Origin: Bradyrhizobium symbiodeficiens
GTDB taxonomy: Bacteria; Pseudomonadota; Alphaproteobacteria; Rhizobiales; Xanthobacteraceae
DNA length: 64,000 bases
Assembly: GCF_002266465.3 (NCBI RefSeq)
Contig: NZ_CP029427.2
Location: forward strand, 496,001 to 560,000
Direction: 5' to 3'
Both the position numbers and the translations under genes were made by a program. Positions within the stretch are counted from its first letter, which is position 1. Every line of letters begins with the position of its first letter. Below, piece by piece: positions 18,319 to 28,083 of the stretch. Below the pieces are notes generated by a model that saw only the letters and a list, made by a program, of their open reading frames with translations, searched no databases and was not told the DNA's origin.

Positions 18319-20358
18319 ATGACCGGACGTATCGCGTCGCCGTCTAAGCGCACAATATTTCCGACTCTCAGGTTCCGCGCCAAGATCATCCTGGGTTTTG
18401 CGGTCGTGCTGGCGATCTCCGCCGGCAGCATGGCCTTCTCCTATTTCGGTTTCGAGCGGGTCTCGGCCGAAGTCGGGTCGTACCGCAGCAGCGTGTCGGA
18501 GGCCGATTTCGCCCGTAACATCGACCGCGAGCTGCTCGGCTACCGTTCGGCCGCCAAATATTTCGTCGTGACCGGCAAGGAAGACGATGCCAAGGCGGCG
18601 CTCGATGCCGAGGCCAGCCTGAAAAATGCCATCGACCAGGCCGTCAAGAGCGCCAAGACCCCGGCGCGAAAGGAAGGGCTCGACAAGCTCGCCAAGGAGT
18701 TCGCGAATTTCTCAGCGACCTTCGGCAAGGTCCTCCAGGCCAAGCGTGACAGCACGTTGCTGGTGCAGAACCAGTTGCAGCGCCAGGCCAATCTCCTGAA
18801 GTACAAGCTCGACGACGTCGGCAACAACGCTTCCGATTCCGAGGCTCAGGCGATCGAGTTCGGCACCAAGCAGGTCAACGCCCAATTCCAGACCGCGAGC
18901 GCTGCCGCCACCAATTTCGTGCTGACGTCCGATCAGGCGATCGCGACCAGCGCGCTGGCGCGGCTGAAATTCGTCGAGAACTCGCTCGGCGCGATCTATT
19001 CCATGGACGAGAAGATCGTCGCCGGCCTGAAGGACGCCAAGGCCATCCTAACCGCCTATCGCGAGGCGCTGGAGAAGCTGATTGCCAACGCCAAGCTGGT
19101 CGACCAGCTCGTCACCGAAATGAACGGTTCAGCCGGTGCGATCCTGCAAGGAGCGACCGCCATGAAGGCGGACCTCGTCGCCGAACAGCAACGGCTGGAC
19201 AGGGAGTCGGAAGCGACCATCGGGAAGACCGAGCAACTGGTTCTGATGCTCGCCATCGGCGGTACGTTGCTTGGTGTGGTCCTCGCCTTCCTGCTCGGCA
19301 CCGGCATCTCGCGTCCGATGATCGCGATGTGCAAGGCGATGCGCGAGCTGGCTTCAGGCAATTTCGACGTGGTGCTGCCGGGTCTCGGCCGCAAGGACGA
19401 GATCGGCGAGATGGCCGGCGCCGTCGAAGAGTTCAAGGTTCAAGCCGTGGCAAAAGCCGAGCGCGATGCCGCCGCCAGCGAAGCCCAGAACAGGGAGGCG
19501 AGCGCTGCCCGCCGCTCCGAATTGATTCGCTTCGCCGACGATTTCGAGAGCGCGGTCGGCGCCATCGTCTCCAACGTCTCGGCCTCGGCCGTGCAGCTGG
19601 AATCGGCGGCCTCCACGCTGACCCGCACCGCCGAGACCACCCAGAGCCTGTCGAGCCAGGTCGCGGGCGTCTCCGAGCAGGCCTCCTCCAACATGCAGTC
19701 GGTCGCCACCGCGACGGAAGAGCTGTCCGCCTCGGTCGAGGAGATCGGCCGTCAGGTCCGCGACTCCAGCCGCATTGCGGAGGCTGCCGTGGTTCAGGCC
19801 AAGGAGACCGACGGACGCATCGGCAAGCTCTCGCATGCCGCCCAGCAGATCGGCGAAGTGGTCAAGCTGATCACCGCGATTGCCGAGCAGACCAATCTTC
19901 TGGCGCTCAACGCCACCATCGAGGCGGCGCGCGCCGGTGAAGCCGGCCGCGGCTTCGCGGTGGTTGCCAGCGAAGTGAAGTCGCTGGCGAGCCAGACCGC
20001 GAAGGCGACGGACGAGATCTCCTCGCACATCACGGGCATGCAGGGCGCCACGGCCGAATCGGTCGCCGCGATCAAGGAGATCGGCGCGACCATCGGCCAG
20101 ATCTCCTCGATCTCGACCTCGATCGCGAGCGCGGTCGAGCAGCAGGGCGCCGCGACGCAGGAAATCGCGCGCAGCGTCCAGACCGTCGCCCAGGGGACCC
20201 AGACCGCGGCCACCGATATCGGTCAGGTCAACCGCGGCGCCGCTGAAACCGGCTCGGCCTCGGAGGAAGTGCTGCACTCGGCCAAGACGCTGTCGTCCGA
20301 AAGCACCCGCCTGCGCGCCGAGCTCGATCGGTTCATGGGAAATATCCGGGCGGCGTAA
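18319..20358 (+). CDS. Methyl-accepting chemotaxis protein 1
   Basis: 679 residues from ATG at 18319, with GGGGGTGGG just before it. The order is: TM1 (about 20-45), a periplasmic helical sensor region (about 46-310), TM2 (about 311-335), HAMP ('[20 protein letters not shown]') and a cytoplasmic signalling domain with the conserved hairpin tip '[21 protein letters not shown]'. There is no C-terminal pentapeptide for CheR/CheB tethering. The sensor resembles that of the next gene, but the 3' half is nearly identical to it at base level. The ligand is unknown. Confidence 0.93.
   Translation: MTGRIASPSKRTIFPTLRFRAKIILGFAVVLAISAGSMAFSYFGFERVSAEVGSYRSSVSEADFARNIDRELLGYRSAAKYFVVTGKEDDAKAALDAEASLKNAIDQAVKSAKTPARKEGLDKLAKEFANFSATFGKVLQAKRDSTLLVQNQLQRQANLLKYKLDDVGNNASDSEAQAIEFGTKQVNAQFQTASAAATNFVLTSDQAIATSALARLKFVENSLGAIYSMDEKIVAGLKDAKAILTAYREALEKLIANAKLVDQLVTEMNGSAGAILQGATAMKADLVAEQQRLDRESEATIGKTEQLVLMLAIGGTLLGVVLAFLLGTGISRPMIAMCKAMRELASGNFDVVLPGLGRKDEIGEMAGAVEEFKVQAVAKAERDAAASEAQNREASAARRSELIRFADDFESAVGAIVSNVSASAVQLESAASTLTRTAETTQSLSSQVAGVSEQASSNMQSVATATEELSASVEEIGRQVRDSSRIAEAAVVQAKETDGRIGKLSHAAQQIGEVVKLITAIAEQTNLLALNATIEAARAGEAGRGFAVVASEVKSLASQTAKATDEISSHITGMQGATAESVAAIKEIGATIGQISSISTSIASAVEQQGAATQEIARSVQTVAQGTQTAATDIGQVNRGAAETGSASEEVLHSAKTLSSESTRLRAELDRFMGNIRAA
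19302..20358 (+). repeat. 1.06-kb direct repeat, copy 1 (MCP signalling half)
   Basis: This stretch matches 21613-22669 base for base apart from three single-base differences that I can see near the 3' end (one near 20105, two near 20240). All three are silent. The copies are 2311 bases apart. Confidence 0.92.
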
Positions 20359-20623
20359 GTTGCCTGGCTTCGTTGCGCGTTAGGCGCTCCGCTGTCGCCC
20401 CACACTCCGCTTGTTCGGGACGACCGCGGAGATTGGCGCGACGGTCGATTTGTAACGGCGCGAGAAAGCGCACCTTAACAATTTCCCGCGTCACCTAACC
20501 GCGAGTTGCGGCGCCACAAATTTACCACAGCTTATCCTTTGCCAATTACCGTGCAGGCGAGTCAGGAAGCGGGCTGCTTCCGGGCTGCGCCTGGTTTTCC
20601 GCGAATGGAATGGGGTGGGGGAA

Positions 20624-22669
20624 ATGTCGGTCAAGTCCAAGTCGACGTCGAAATCGAACCAATCGAAGCTGCCAACCTTGCGCTTTCGCGCAAAAATCAT
20701 CCTCGGCTTCGTGGCGGTGCTAGCCATCCTCGCCGTCAGCATGGCCTTCGCCTATTTCGGCTTCGAGCGGATCCAGGCCGCTGTGGCTTCCTACCGCGCC
20801 AGCGTGTCGGAAGCCGACCTCGCGCGGACGGTCGATCGCGAGCTGGTTGCCTATCAGGGACTGGCTCGGGCCTATACCCTGACGGGGGCGGCAGATGACG
20901 AGACCGCAGCCAAGGCCGCCGAAAACAATCTGAAGAGCGCGATCGCCAAGTCGGTGTCGGCCACGACCGGCGCCGCCCGCCGTGAGCAGGTCGGCAAGCT
21001 CGAGGCGGAGTTCCAGCGCTTCACGAAGGTGTTCGGGGAGATCATCGTCCTGACGCGCGAGAACAACAAGATCGCGGCCGATGAGCTCAACAGCGTCGGC
21101 AACAAGATCCGCTTCAAGTTCGACGATCTCGCCGACACTGCCGCGCTGGGGGGGCTGGCATCGGTCCAGACCACGGCCAAGGACATCACCTCGCAATATC
21201 TGGCGGTTTCCACCTCCGTCGGTGCCTTCGTGGCCAAGCCGGAGCCGAAGACCGCCGATGGCGTGATCGCCCGCATCAAGTTCCTGGAGACCCTGCTGGT
21301 CTCGATCTATGCCAACGACCAGAAGATCACCGACCGCGTCACCGAGATCGGCACTCTGCTGAAGCAGTACCGCACCTCGTTCGCGAAGCTGACCGAGAAC
21401 GTGAAGATCATCGCCAAGTCGAACGGCGAGATGACCAAGACGGCGGCGACCATTCTCAAGCTCTCGGCCGAGCTGCGTTCGGACCTGACCGCCGACCAGC
21501 AGCGCATCGAGGCGAACGCCAACGCGACCATTGGAGAAACCGAGCAGCTGATGCTGATGTTGGCGCTCGGCGGCCTTGCCGTCGGGGCCGTGCTGGCGTT
21601 GTGGCTCGGCAACGGCATCTCGCGTCCGATGATCGCGATGTGCAAGGCGATGCGCGAGCTGGCTTCAGGCAATTTCGACGTGGTGCTGCCGGGTCTCGGC
21701 CGCAAGGACGAGATCGGCGAGATGGCCGGCGCCGTCGAAGAGTTCAAGGTTCAAGCCGTGGCAAAAGCCGAGCGCGATGCCGCCGCCAGCGAAGCCCAGA
21801 ACAGGGAGGCGAGCGCTGCCCGCCGCTCCGAATTGATTCGCTTCGCCGACGATTTCGAGAGCGCGGTCGGCGCCATCGTCTCCAACGTCTCGGCCTCGGC
21901 CGTGCAGCTGGAATCGGCGGCCTCCACGCTGACCCGCACCGCCGAGACCACCCAGAGCCTGTCGAGCCAGGTCGCGGGCGTCTCCGAGCAGGCCTCCTCC
22001 AACATGCAGTCGGTCGCCACCGCGACGGAAGAGCTGTCCGCCTCGGTCGAGGAGATCGGCCGTCAGGTCCGCGACTCCAGCCGCATTGCGGAGGCTGCCG
22101 TGGTTCAGGCCAAGGAGACCGACGGACGCATCGGCAAGCTCTCGCATGCCGCCCAGCAGATCGGCGAAGTGGTCAAGCTGATCACCGCGATTGCCGAGCA
22201 GACCAATCTTCTGGCGCTCAACGCCACCATCGAGGCGGCGCGCGCCGGTGAAGCCGGCCGCGGCTTCGCGGTGGTTGCCAGCGAAGTGAAGTCGCTGGCG
22301 AGCCAGACCGCGAAGGCGACGGACGAGATCTCCTCGCACATCACGGGCATGCAGGGCGCCACGGCCGAATCGGTCGCCGCGATCAAGGAGATCGGCGCGA
22401 CCATCGGCCAGATCTCGTCGATCTCGACCTCGATCGCGAGCGCGGTCGAGCAGCAGGGCGCCGCGACGCAGGAAATCGCGCGCAGCGTCCAGACCGTCGC
22501 CCAGGGGACCCAGACCGCGGCCACCGATATCGGTCAGGTCAACCGCGGCGCCGCCGAGACCGGCTCGGCCTCGGAGGAAGTGCTGCACTCGGCCAAGACG
22601 CTGTCGTCCGAAAGCACCCGCCTGCGCGCCGAGCTCGATCGGTTCATGGGAAATATCCGGGCGGCGTAA
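20624..22669 (+). CDS. Methyl-accepting chemotaxis protein 2
   Basis: 681 residues from ATG at 20624, with GGGGTGGGGG upstream; an in-frame GTG nine bases earlier is possible. Architecture matches the preceding receptor: TM1, a diverged periplasmic helical sensor, TM2, HAMP and the MCP signalling domain. The N-terminal 330 residues share only the family pattern with MCP1 (both have '[12 protein letters not shown]' and 'SYRxSVSEAD'). From the HAMP start to the stop the proteins are the same. This gives two sensors wired to one identical output domain. Confidence 0.93.
   Translation: MSVKSKSTSKSNQSKLPTLRFRAKIILGFVAVLAILAVSMAFAYFGFERIQAAVASYRASVSEADLARTVDRELVAYQGLARAYTLTGAADDETAAKAAENNLKSAIAKSVSATTGAARREQVGKLEAEFQRFTKVFGEIIVLTRENNKIAADELNSVGNKIRFKFDDLADTAALGGLASVQTTAKDITSQYLAVSTSVGAFVAKPEPKTADGVIARIKFLETLLVSIYANDQKITDRVTEIGTLLKQYRTSFAKLTENVKIIAKSNGEMTKTAATILKLSAELRSDLTADQQRIEANANATIGETEQLMLMLALGGLAVGAVLALWLGNGISRPMIAMCKAMRELASGNFDVVLPGLGRKDEIGEMAGAVEEFKVQAVAKAERDAAASEAQNREASAARRSELIRFADDFESAVGAIVSNVSASAVQLESAASTLTRTAETTQSLSSQVAGVSEQASSNMQSVATATEELSASVEEIGRQVRDSSRIAEAAVVQAKETDGRIGKLSHAAQQIGEVVKLITAIAEQTNLLALNATIEAARAGEAGRGFAVVASEVKSLASQTAKATDEISSHITGMQGATAESVAAIKEIGATIGQISSISTSIASAVEQQGAATQEIARSVQTVAQGTQTAATDIGQVNRGAAETGSASEEVLHSAKTLSSESTRLRAELDRFMGNIRAA
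21613..22669 (+). repeat. 1.06-kb direct repeat, copy 2 (MCP signalling half)
   Basis: Partner of 19302-20358. The sharp start of identity inside the HAMP-proximal coding region, with diverged sequence just upstream, points to gene conversion rather than a fresh whole-gene duplication. Confidence 0.92.
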
Positions 22670-22966
22670 GGCTCGCCGCGCCGTCAATTCGGTATCGTCT
22701 TTGAGCAAGCGCGCCTTAGCAGGGCGCTTGCGCCTTCGTGCGTTGACCAGCACGATTGTGTCATCTTTCCGACACCGGTCATGCGTCAACTCCCTGCGGC
22801 GTCAGCCGAAACGGGCAACCACAAGCGCCCTTGCGCGGGGAACCCGGCCTTGCCGCAGACGTTGTCGCAGGTGGCAGGCGGAATGCCGCACCCCCAATGA
22901 TCGGATCGTCCCCGTTTCGCACCATGTGAACCGGGGTCGTTTCCATTGATCGAACGCAATGGCCCG

Positions 22967-24451
22967 ATGGAATTGCAGCGAAGCCCAGCGCCGAATGATG
23001 TTCCTCTGGCTGCGGCAGCCGTGACCGGTCGCATCGTCGAGACCGATATTCCCGCGCGGCTCGACGCATTGCCCTGGAGCGGCTTTCACACCCGAGTCGT
23101 GGTGGCGCTCGGCATCACCTGGATCCTCGACGGGCTCGAGGTGACTCTGGCCGGCGCGCTTTCCGGCGCACTGAAACAAAGTCCGTCGCTGCACTTCTCG
23201 AATTTCGATCTCGGTATTGCCAATTCCGCCTATCTCGCCGGCGCGGTGCTCGGCGCGCTCGGCTTCGGCTGGCTCACCGACCGCATCGGCCGCAAGAAGC
23301 TGTTCTTCATCACGCTGGCGCTCTATCTCTCGGCGACGGCCGCGACCGCGCTGTCTTGGGATGTCGCGAGCTACGCGCTGTTTCGTTTCCTCACCGGCGC
23401 CGGCATCGGCGGCGAATACACCGCGATCAACTCGACCATCCAGGAGCTGGTGCCGGCGCGCTATCGCGGCTGGACTGATCTCGTCATCAACGGCAGTTTC
23501 TGGATCGGCGCCGCCATGGGCGCGGTCGCGTCCATCGTGCTGCTTGATCCCGCCGTGATCGCGCCCGATTACGGCTGGCGTCTCGCCTATCTGATCGGTG
23601 CCGTCATCGGTCTCTTCGTACTCCTGATGCGAATGTGGATTCCGGAAAGTCCGCGCTGGCTGATGATTCATGGTCGCCCCGAGCAGGCCCACGCCATCGT
23701 CGACGAGATCGAACGCTCCGTGATCGGACACGACCAGGACGCGAGCGATGGACGCTTTGCCAAGATGCGGCTGAAGATGCGCGATCACACGCCGATCCGC
23801 GAGGTCGTTCACACGCTGTTCTCGGCATACCGGCAGCGCGCGGTGGTCGGCCTCGTTCTGATGAGCGCGCAGGCGTTCTTCTACAATGCCATCTTCTTCA
23901 CCTTCGCGCTGGTGCTGACCGACTTTTACGGCATCAAGGCCGATCACGTCGGCTGGTACCTGCTCCCCTTCGCCGCCGGCAATTTTCTTGGGCCCCTGCT
24001 GCTCGGCCGGCTGTTCGATACGCTCGGACGCCGCGTCATGATCATGTTCACCTATGGCGCATCGGGCCTGTTGCTGGCGCTTTCGGGCTATCTGTTCTCG
24101 ATCGGCGTGCTCACGGCGCAGGGGCAGACCATCGCCTGGATGGTGATCTTCTTCTTCGCCTCGCCGGCCGCCAGCGCGGCCTATCTCACCGTCAGCGAGA
24201 CCTTTCCACTTGAAGTTCGCGCGCTGGCGATCGCGGTGTTCTATGCGGTCGGCACCGGGATCGGCGGCGTGGCCGGCCCCGCGCTGTTCGGCGTGCTGAT
24301 CGATACCGGCTCTCGCACCAGCGTGTTCGCCGGCTATCTGCTGGGGTCGGCCCTGATGATCGCCGCCGCGATCGTGGCGTGGCGCTACGCCGTCTCCGCC
24401 GAACGCAAATCGCTCGAACAAATCGCCCGGCCGCTCGCCTTTATGGAGTAG
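22967..24451 (+). CDS. MFS transporter (sugar/metabolite-proton symporter type)
   Basis: About 494 residues and twelve predicted membrane segments. The loop 2-3 motif 'GWLTDRIGRKKLF' and the matching second-half motif 'GRLFDTLGRRVM' mark the major facilitator superfamily. 'FRFLTGAGIGGEYTAINS' and 'ARYRGWTD' place it in the metabolite:H+ symporter group (sugar or carboxylate). The start is uncertain: ATG at 22967 or an in-frame TTG at 22946; neither has a strong ribosome site. It ends five bases before otsB, so the three genes probably form an operon. Whether it carries trehalose or another solute cannot be told. Confidence 0.88.
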   Translation: MELQRSPAPNDVPLAAAAVTGRIVETDIPARLDALPWSGFHTRVVVALGITWILDGLEVTLAGALSGALKQSPSLHFSNFDLGIANSAYLAGAVLGALGFGWLTDRIGRKKLFFITLALYLSATAATALSWDVASYALFRFLTGAGIGGEYTAINSTIQELVPARYRGWTDLVINGSFWIGAAMGAVASIVLLDPAVIAPDYGWRLAYLIGAVIGLFVLLMRMWIPESPRWLMIHGRPEQAHAIVDEIERSVIGHDQDASDGRFAKMRLKMRDHTPIREVVHTLFSAYRQRAVVGLVLMSAQAFFYNAIFFTFALVLTDFYGIKADHVGWYLLPFAAGNFLGPLLLGRLFDTLGRRVMIMFTYGASGLLLALSGYLFSIGVLTAQGQTIAWMVIFFFASPAASAAYLTVSETFPLEVRALAIAVFYAVGTGIGGVAGPALFGVLIDTGSRTSVFAGYLLGSALMIAAAIVAWRYAVSAERKSLEQIARPLAFME

Positions 24452-24455
24452 ACTG

Positions 24456-25274
24456 ATGAAATCGGAACTTGCAGAAATGGCATCGGACCAGAACCGCACC
24501 ATGCTGGTTGACGAAGCGCCCGACGCGGTGCCGGTGCCGCACGCGCTGGTGCCGCATCTCGACGAGATCGCGATCCTGCTCGACATCGACGGCACGCTGT
24601 TGGACCTGATGCCGACGCCGCGCGAAGTGTGGGTGCCGCCGGGCCTGTCGGACACGCTGAACCGGCTGACCGAGCGCACCTCCGGGGCGCTGGCGCTGGT
24701 CAGCGGCCGCTCGCTCAACGACATCGATCTGATCTTCGCTCCCGAAGTGTTCAGCGCCGTCGGCGGTCACGGCGCCGAGTTGCGGTTGTCCGTGGGTGAT
24801 GATGCCGAAGACGTACCCGCGCCCCCGTTGGACAAGGAGCTGAAGCGGCGGCTTGCAGCCATCGCCAAGCTCAGTCCAGGCATCCTGCTCGAGGACAAGG
24901 GCTATTCGCTCGCTCTGCATTACCGCCTCGCGCCGCATGCGGAGAAGGCGATCTACGAAGCGGTTTCGGTGATCCGTGCGGATCTGCCCAACGCGCCGAT
25001 CGAGGTGCTGCCCGGCAAGTTCGTCTGCGAGATCAAGCATTCCGGCTTCACCAAGGCGACTGGCGTGCGTGAGTTGATGACGCGTGAGCCGTTCAAGGGA
25101 CGGCGTCCGATCTTCATCGGCGACGACGTCACCGACGAAACCGTGTTCGCGATCATGCCCGACATGAACGGGCTTGCCTTCTCGGTCGGTCGCCGTGCGA
25201 TGGGCGTGAATGGCCATTTCGACGCACCGAACGACGTGCGTGCCTTTCTTGCCCGCCTGCTCGATCCAAGGTGA
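24456..25274 (+). CDS. otsB: Trehalose-6-phosphate phosphatase
   Basis: 272 residues of the HAD superfamily. The nucleophile motif 'LLDIDGTLLDLMPTP' lies near residue 43, 'VSGRSLNDI' near 82, 'GGHGAELRL' near 103, and the acidic motif 'FIGDDVTDETVF' near 217. It removes phosphate from trehalose-6-phosphate to give trehalose, an osmotic and desiccation protectant. It follows the MFS gene by five bases. otsA lies 241 bases downstream on the same strand. Confidence 0.95.
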   Translation: MKSELAEMASDQNRTMLVDEAPDAVPVPHALVPHLDEIAILLDIDGTLLDLMPTPREVWVPPGLSDTLNRLTERTSGALALVSGRSLNDIDLIFAPEVFSAVGGHGAELRLSVGDDAEDVPAPPLDKELKRRLAAIAKLSPGILLEDKGYSLALHYRLAPHAEKAIYEAVSVIRADLPNAPIEVLPGKFVCEIKHSGFTKATGVRELMTREPFKGRRPIFIGDDVTDETVFAIMPDMNGLAFSVGRRAMGVNGHFDAPNDVRAFLARLLDPR

Positions 25275-25515
25275 AACAAAGGCAACGCCACGCCGCAGAC
25301 ATGATGTTTTGGGAACGGGGCCGTCGCGCGCAGCGATGCGTGCTGCGTAACCTGGCGGCATAAGCTGACTTTGCAGTGGAATCCCGGGTTCCAAAAAGGG
25401 AAACCCGTTCCAACGCGCGTGCCTGATTTTGGTTTCAATTGGTTGAAACGATGACAGGAACCATATTGATGAACGGCAGTTAAATGGGGTGGAATGAAAC
25501 AGGAGGGGACGACCT

Positions 25516-26979
25516 GTGAACTTAGTCGTCGTTTCAAATCGCGTCGCGCGCGGCAAGCCTAACGAGCCCATGACGGGCGGCCTCGCGGCGGCCTTGTTGC
25601 CGGTGGTGGAACATTCGGGCGCGATTTGGGTGGGTTCTTCGGGCCGCGTGCGTGACGGCCATCAGAAGGAACCGTTCGCTGAGATCGAGGCGCTCGGATC
25701 GGGCGCGATTGCGACGTTGGATCTGCCGGCGGCGCATTACGGTGGCTATTACGAAGGCTTTGCCAATTCGGCGCTGTGGCCCGCGCTGCATTCGCGCAGC
25801 GATCTGATCCGCGTCTCGCGCGACGATTACGTGAGCTATCGCGAGGTCAACGCCTTCATGGCGCGCGCCTTGATGCGCTTCCGAAAGGACAAAACCGCGT
25901 TCTGGGTGCAGGATTATCATTTCCTCGCGCTTGGCGCCGAACTGCGCGATCTCGGCGTCGACGACCCCATCGGCTTCTTCCTGCATACGCCGTGGCCGGT
26001 CGCCGCGGTGATGCAGGGCGTGCCCAATCATCGCGAGCTGGTCACGGCAATGCTGGCCTACGATCTGCTCGGCTTCCAGACCGCGGAGGATTGCCAGAAT
26101 TTTCTCGGCTATGTCGCAAGCGAGCTCGGCCTCGCTGTCGAGGACGGCGTTGCGATCTCGCAGCACGGCCGCACCCGCTGCGAGGTCTTCCCGATCGGGA
26201 TCGATGCGGAGAAGTTCGCGCAATACGCGGCAAAATCAGCCACGCATCCCGACGTGTCGCGGCTGCGGCGCAGCCTCAATGGCGAGCGCCTTGCGATCGG
26301 TGTCGACCGGCTCGACTATTCGAAGGGCCTCGTCAACCGCATCAGCGCGTTCGATCGGCTCTGGACCGAGCAGCCGCAGTTTTCGCGCAGCATCTCGCTG
26401 CTCCAGATCGCCAACCCCTCGCGCGGCGGCATCGAAGCCTATGGCAATCTGCAGCAAGACGTCGCTCGCCTCGTCAGCGACGTCAACGGTCGCCACGGTG
26501 AGGTCGACTGGACGCCGATACGTTATTTGAACAAGGGCTTCAGCCAGGCCGTGCTGGCGGGCCTGTACCGGACCGCGCAGATCGGCGTGGTGACGCCGCT
26601 GCATGACGGCATGAACCTCGTCGCCAAGGAATATGTCGCAGCCCAAAATCCGGCCGACCCCGGCGTGCTGGTGCTGTCGAAGTTCGCCGGCGCGGCCAAC
26701 GAGCTTGATGCCGCGCTGCTCGTCAATCCGCACGACATCGACGGCATGGCGCGCGCGATTGCGGTCGCCGCAGCGATGCCGCTCACCGAGCGCAAGATGC
26801 GCTGGGACGCGATGATGAAGAAGCTGCGCGGCCACACCATCCAGCAATGGTCGGCCGATTTCGTCGAGGAGCTGGAGAAGTGCCGGACCGAGAAGGCTGC
26901 GGTCGCCCCGCTCGCCGCGCAGCCGCCCCAGGCATTGCGCTGGCTGAAGTCGGCGATCTCAGGCGTGCGGTTGATTTAG
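25516..26979 (+). CDS. otsA: Trehalose-6-phosphate synthase
   Basis: 487 residues, GT20 family. The N-terminal 'LVVVSNRVA', the 'GFFLHTPWPVA' motif, 'GVDRLDYSKGLVNRI' for phosphate binding and 'HDGMNLVAKEYVA' for the nucleotide sugar are all intact. It joins glucose from UDP-glucose to glucose-6-phosphate. The start is GTG at 25516, with GGAGGGG about nine bases upstream. The 241-base gap from otsB, with its own ribosome site, leaves room for a separate promoter. Confidence 0.96.
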   Translation: MNLVVVSNRVARGKPNEPMTGGLAAALLPVVEHSGAIWVGSSGRVRDGHQKEPFAEIEALGSGAIATLDLPAAHYGGYYEGFANSALWPALHSRSDLIRVSRDDYVSYREVNAFMARALMRFRKDKTAFWVQDYHFLALGAELRDLGVDDPIGFFLHTPWPVAAVMQGVPNHRELVTAMLAYDLLGFQTAEDCQNFLGYVASELGLAVEDGVAISQHGRTRCEVFPIGIDAEKFAQYAAKSATHPDVSRLRRSLNGERLAIGVDRLDYSKGLVNRISAFDRLWTEQPQFSRSISLLQIANPSRGGIEAYGNLQQDVARLVSDVNGRHGEVDWTPIRYLNKGFSQAVLAGLYRTAQIGVVTPLHDGMNLVAKEYVAAQNPADPGVLVLSKFAGAANELDAALLVNPHDIDGMARAIAVAAAMPLTERKMRWDAMMKKLRGHTIQQWSADFVEELEKCRTEKAAVAPLAAQPPQALRWLKSAISGVRLI

Positions 26980-27035
26980 CTCTCGAGAGCCGCTCGATGT
27001 TCTTCCCTTCTCCCGCAAGGGGCGAAGGAATGACG

Positions 27036-27377
27036 TCAATAGCAATAAGACACTCCATCCAGAATCGCGCATTGCCGCTTGTTCGGCGCATTGGGATCGT
27101 CCATCGGCACCACGCCCTTGCCCTGGCCGACGAACACGCCGGGCCCGACATGCACCGAGCTCTTGTTGCCGATGATCACGCTCTGATGCGGCGTCGAACT
27201 CGAGCGCGTGCCGTCCGGCCAGAGGATAGCATCGCCGGACAGCACCCCGCGCCGCCCGTCGTCGCAGCTCACGTCGACGCCTTGCCGGTTGCAGATCTGG
27301 GCGGCGGCCGGCACGGCGAAGGCGAGGCCGAGGGCCGAAATCAGGCTGAGGGCGGCGATGGTGCTGCGGAGGGTCAT
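27036..27377 (-). CDS. Small exported protein of unknown function
   Basis: 113 residues from ATG at 27377. A clear signal peptide (residues 1-26, ending AVPAAAQ) precedes a mature part of about 87 residues with four cysteines (CNRQGVDVSC, and a pair near the C-terminus in 'RQCAILDGVSYCY'). The middle contains 'SVIIGNKSSVHVGPGVFVGQGKGV', which looks like beta-strand repeats. I do not recognise the family beyond similar small secreted rhizobial proteins. It is convergent with otsA. Confidence 0.65.
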   Translation of the reverse strand: MTLRSTIAALSLISALGLAFAVPAAAQICNRQGVDVSCDDGRRGVLSGDAILWPDGTRSSSTPHQSVIIGNKSSVHVGPGVFVGQGKGVVPMDDPNAPNKRQCAILDGVSYCY

Positions 27378-27571
27378 GGCGTCCCCAGTCGGGTTTGCTG
27401 TTCTCACGTGAATCGTCGCGCCAAACCCGTCAAGGGTTCAGCCGGTAGGCGGGTCAGGACATCCGCAACGCCAGATATTATCTCGTAAATACAATATCTT
27501 ACGGAAAATTCGCCCGATTTCCCTGCGATCCCTTGCAAAATCATCGGCGCCCCTTCAAGAGAGGGCGCTCC

Positions 27572-27661
27572 GGAGAGATGGCCGAGTGGCTTAAGGCGCA
27601 CGCTTGGAAAGCGTGTGTGCGGGAAACCGTACCGTGGGTTCGAATCCCACTCTCTCCGCCA
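27572..27661 (+). tRNA. tRNA-Ser(GGA)
   Basis: GGAGAGA at the 5' end pairs with TCTCTCC at the 3' end, followed by G and an encoded CCA. The anticodon loop CTTGGAAAG gives GGA, reading TCC and TCT. The long variable arm is typical of serine tRNA. It marks the left boundary of the defence-rich region. Confidence 0.97.
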
Positions 27662-28083
27662 TCCCACCGAGATGATCTCGTACTTCGGCCCGAAGACAGA
27701 TCAAAAATGCAGCCTTTTTCCTGCTTTTTGCTAACAGAGAGGTCCGCTCACGCGTCCGACCTAAAGCCGGCTAGGTCTGGAGAACCGAATTTTCTCCGAA
27801 TCTTAGAACAAGCAGAATCGGTCCAGTACGGCATTTCCTGGAAAAATCGTGGGCTTATTGGCTCGCGGTTTGAATCTCTCTCGCGCAATCGACAAGATCA
27901 ACGCCGAAGCGATATGTTCCCGTGACACGATTCGCGCCATAGTTGAGAAGTAATACCTCCAATCTGAACGGATCTATTAGGCATTGTGACCATTGCTGCA
28001 TAATGGCGATTGAGCCCAATGCTGGTCTGAGCAGTTCCCATCCTCCACGAGCGGCAAGTAATCCGAGGACAAGAAACGCCTCA
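27662..28083. other. Intergenic region downstream of tRNA-Ser
   Basis: About 420 bases between the tRNA and the SNF2 gene. I see no gene. Composition turns more AT-rich here. The reading frame of the SNF2 gene is open back to 27943, but the conserved protein begins later. Confidence 0.5.

Noticed and set aside
22706..22732. Hairpin GCAAGCGC...GCGCTTGC after MCP2
   Set aside because: The 8-bp stem has a long loop and no T run, so I did not call it a terminator.
21665..22789. 374-codon antisense frame over MCP2, with a twin over MCP1
   Set aside because: It exists twice only because the MCP signalling half is duplicated; it has no family pattern.
22802..24724. 640-codon antisense frame over the MFS and otsB genes
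   Set aside because: It spans two clear genes and their junction; composition is typical of antisense frames in GC-rich DNA.
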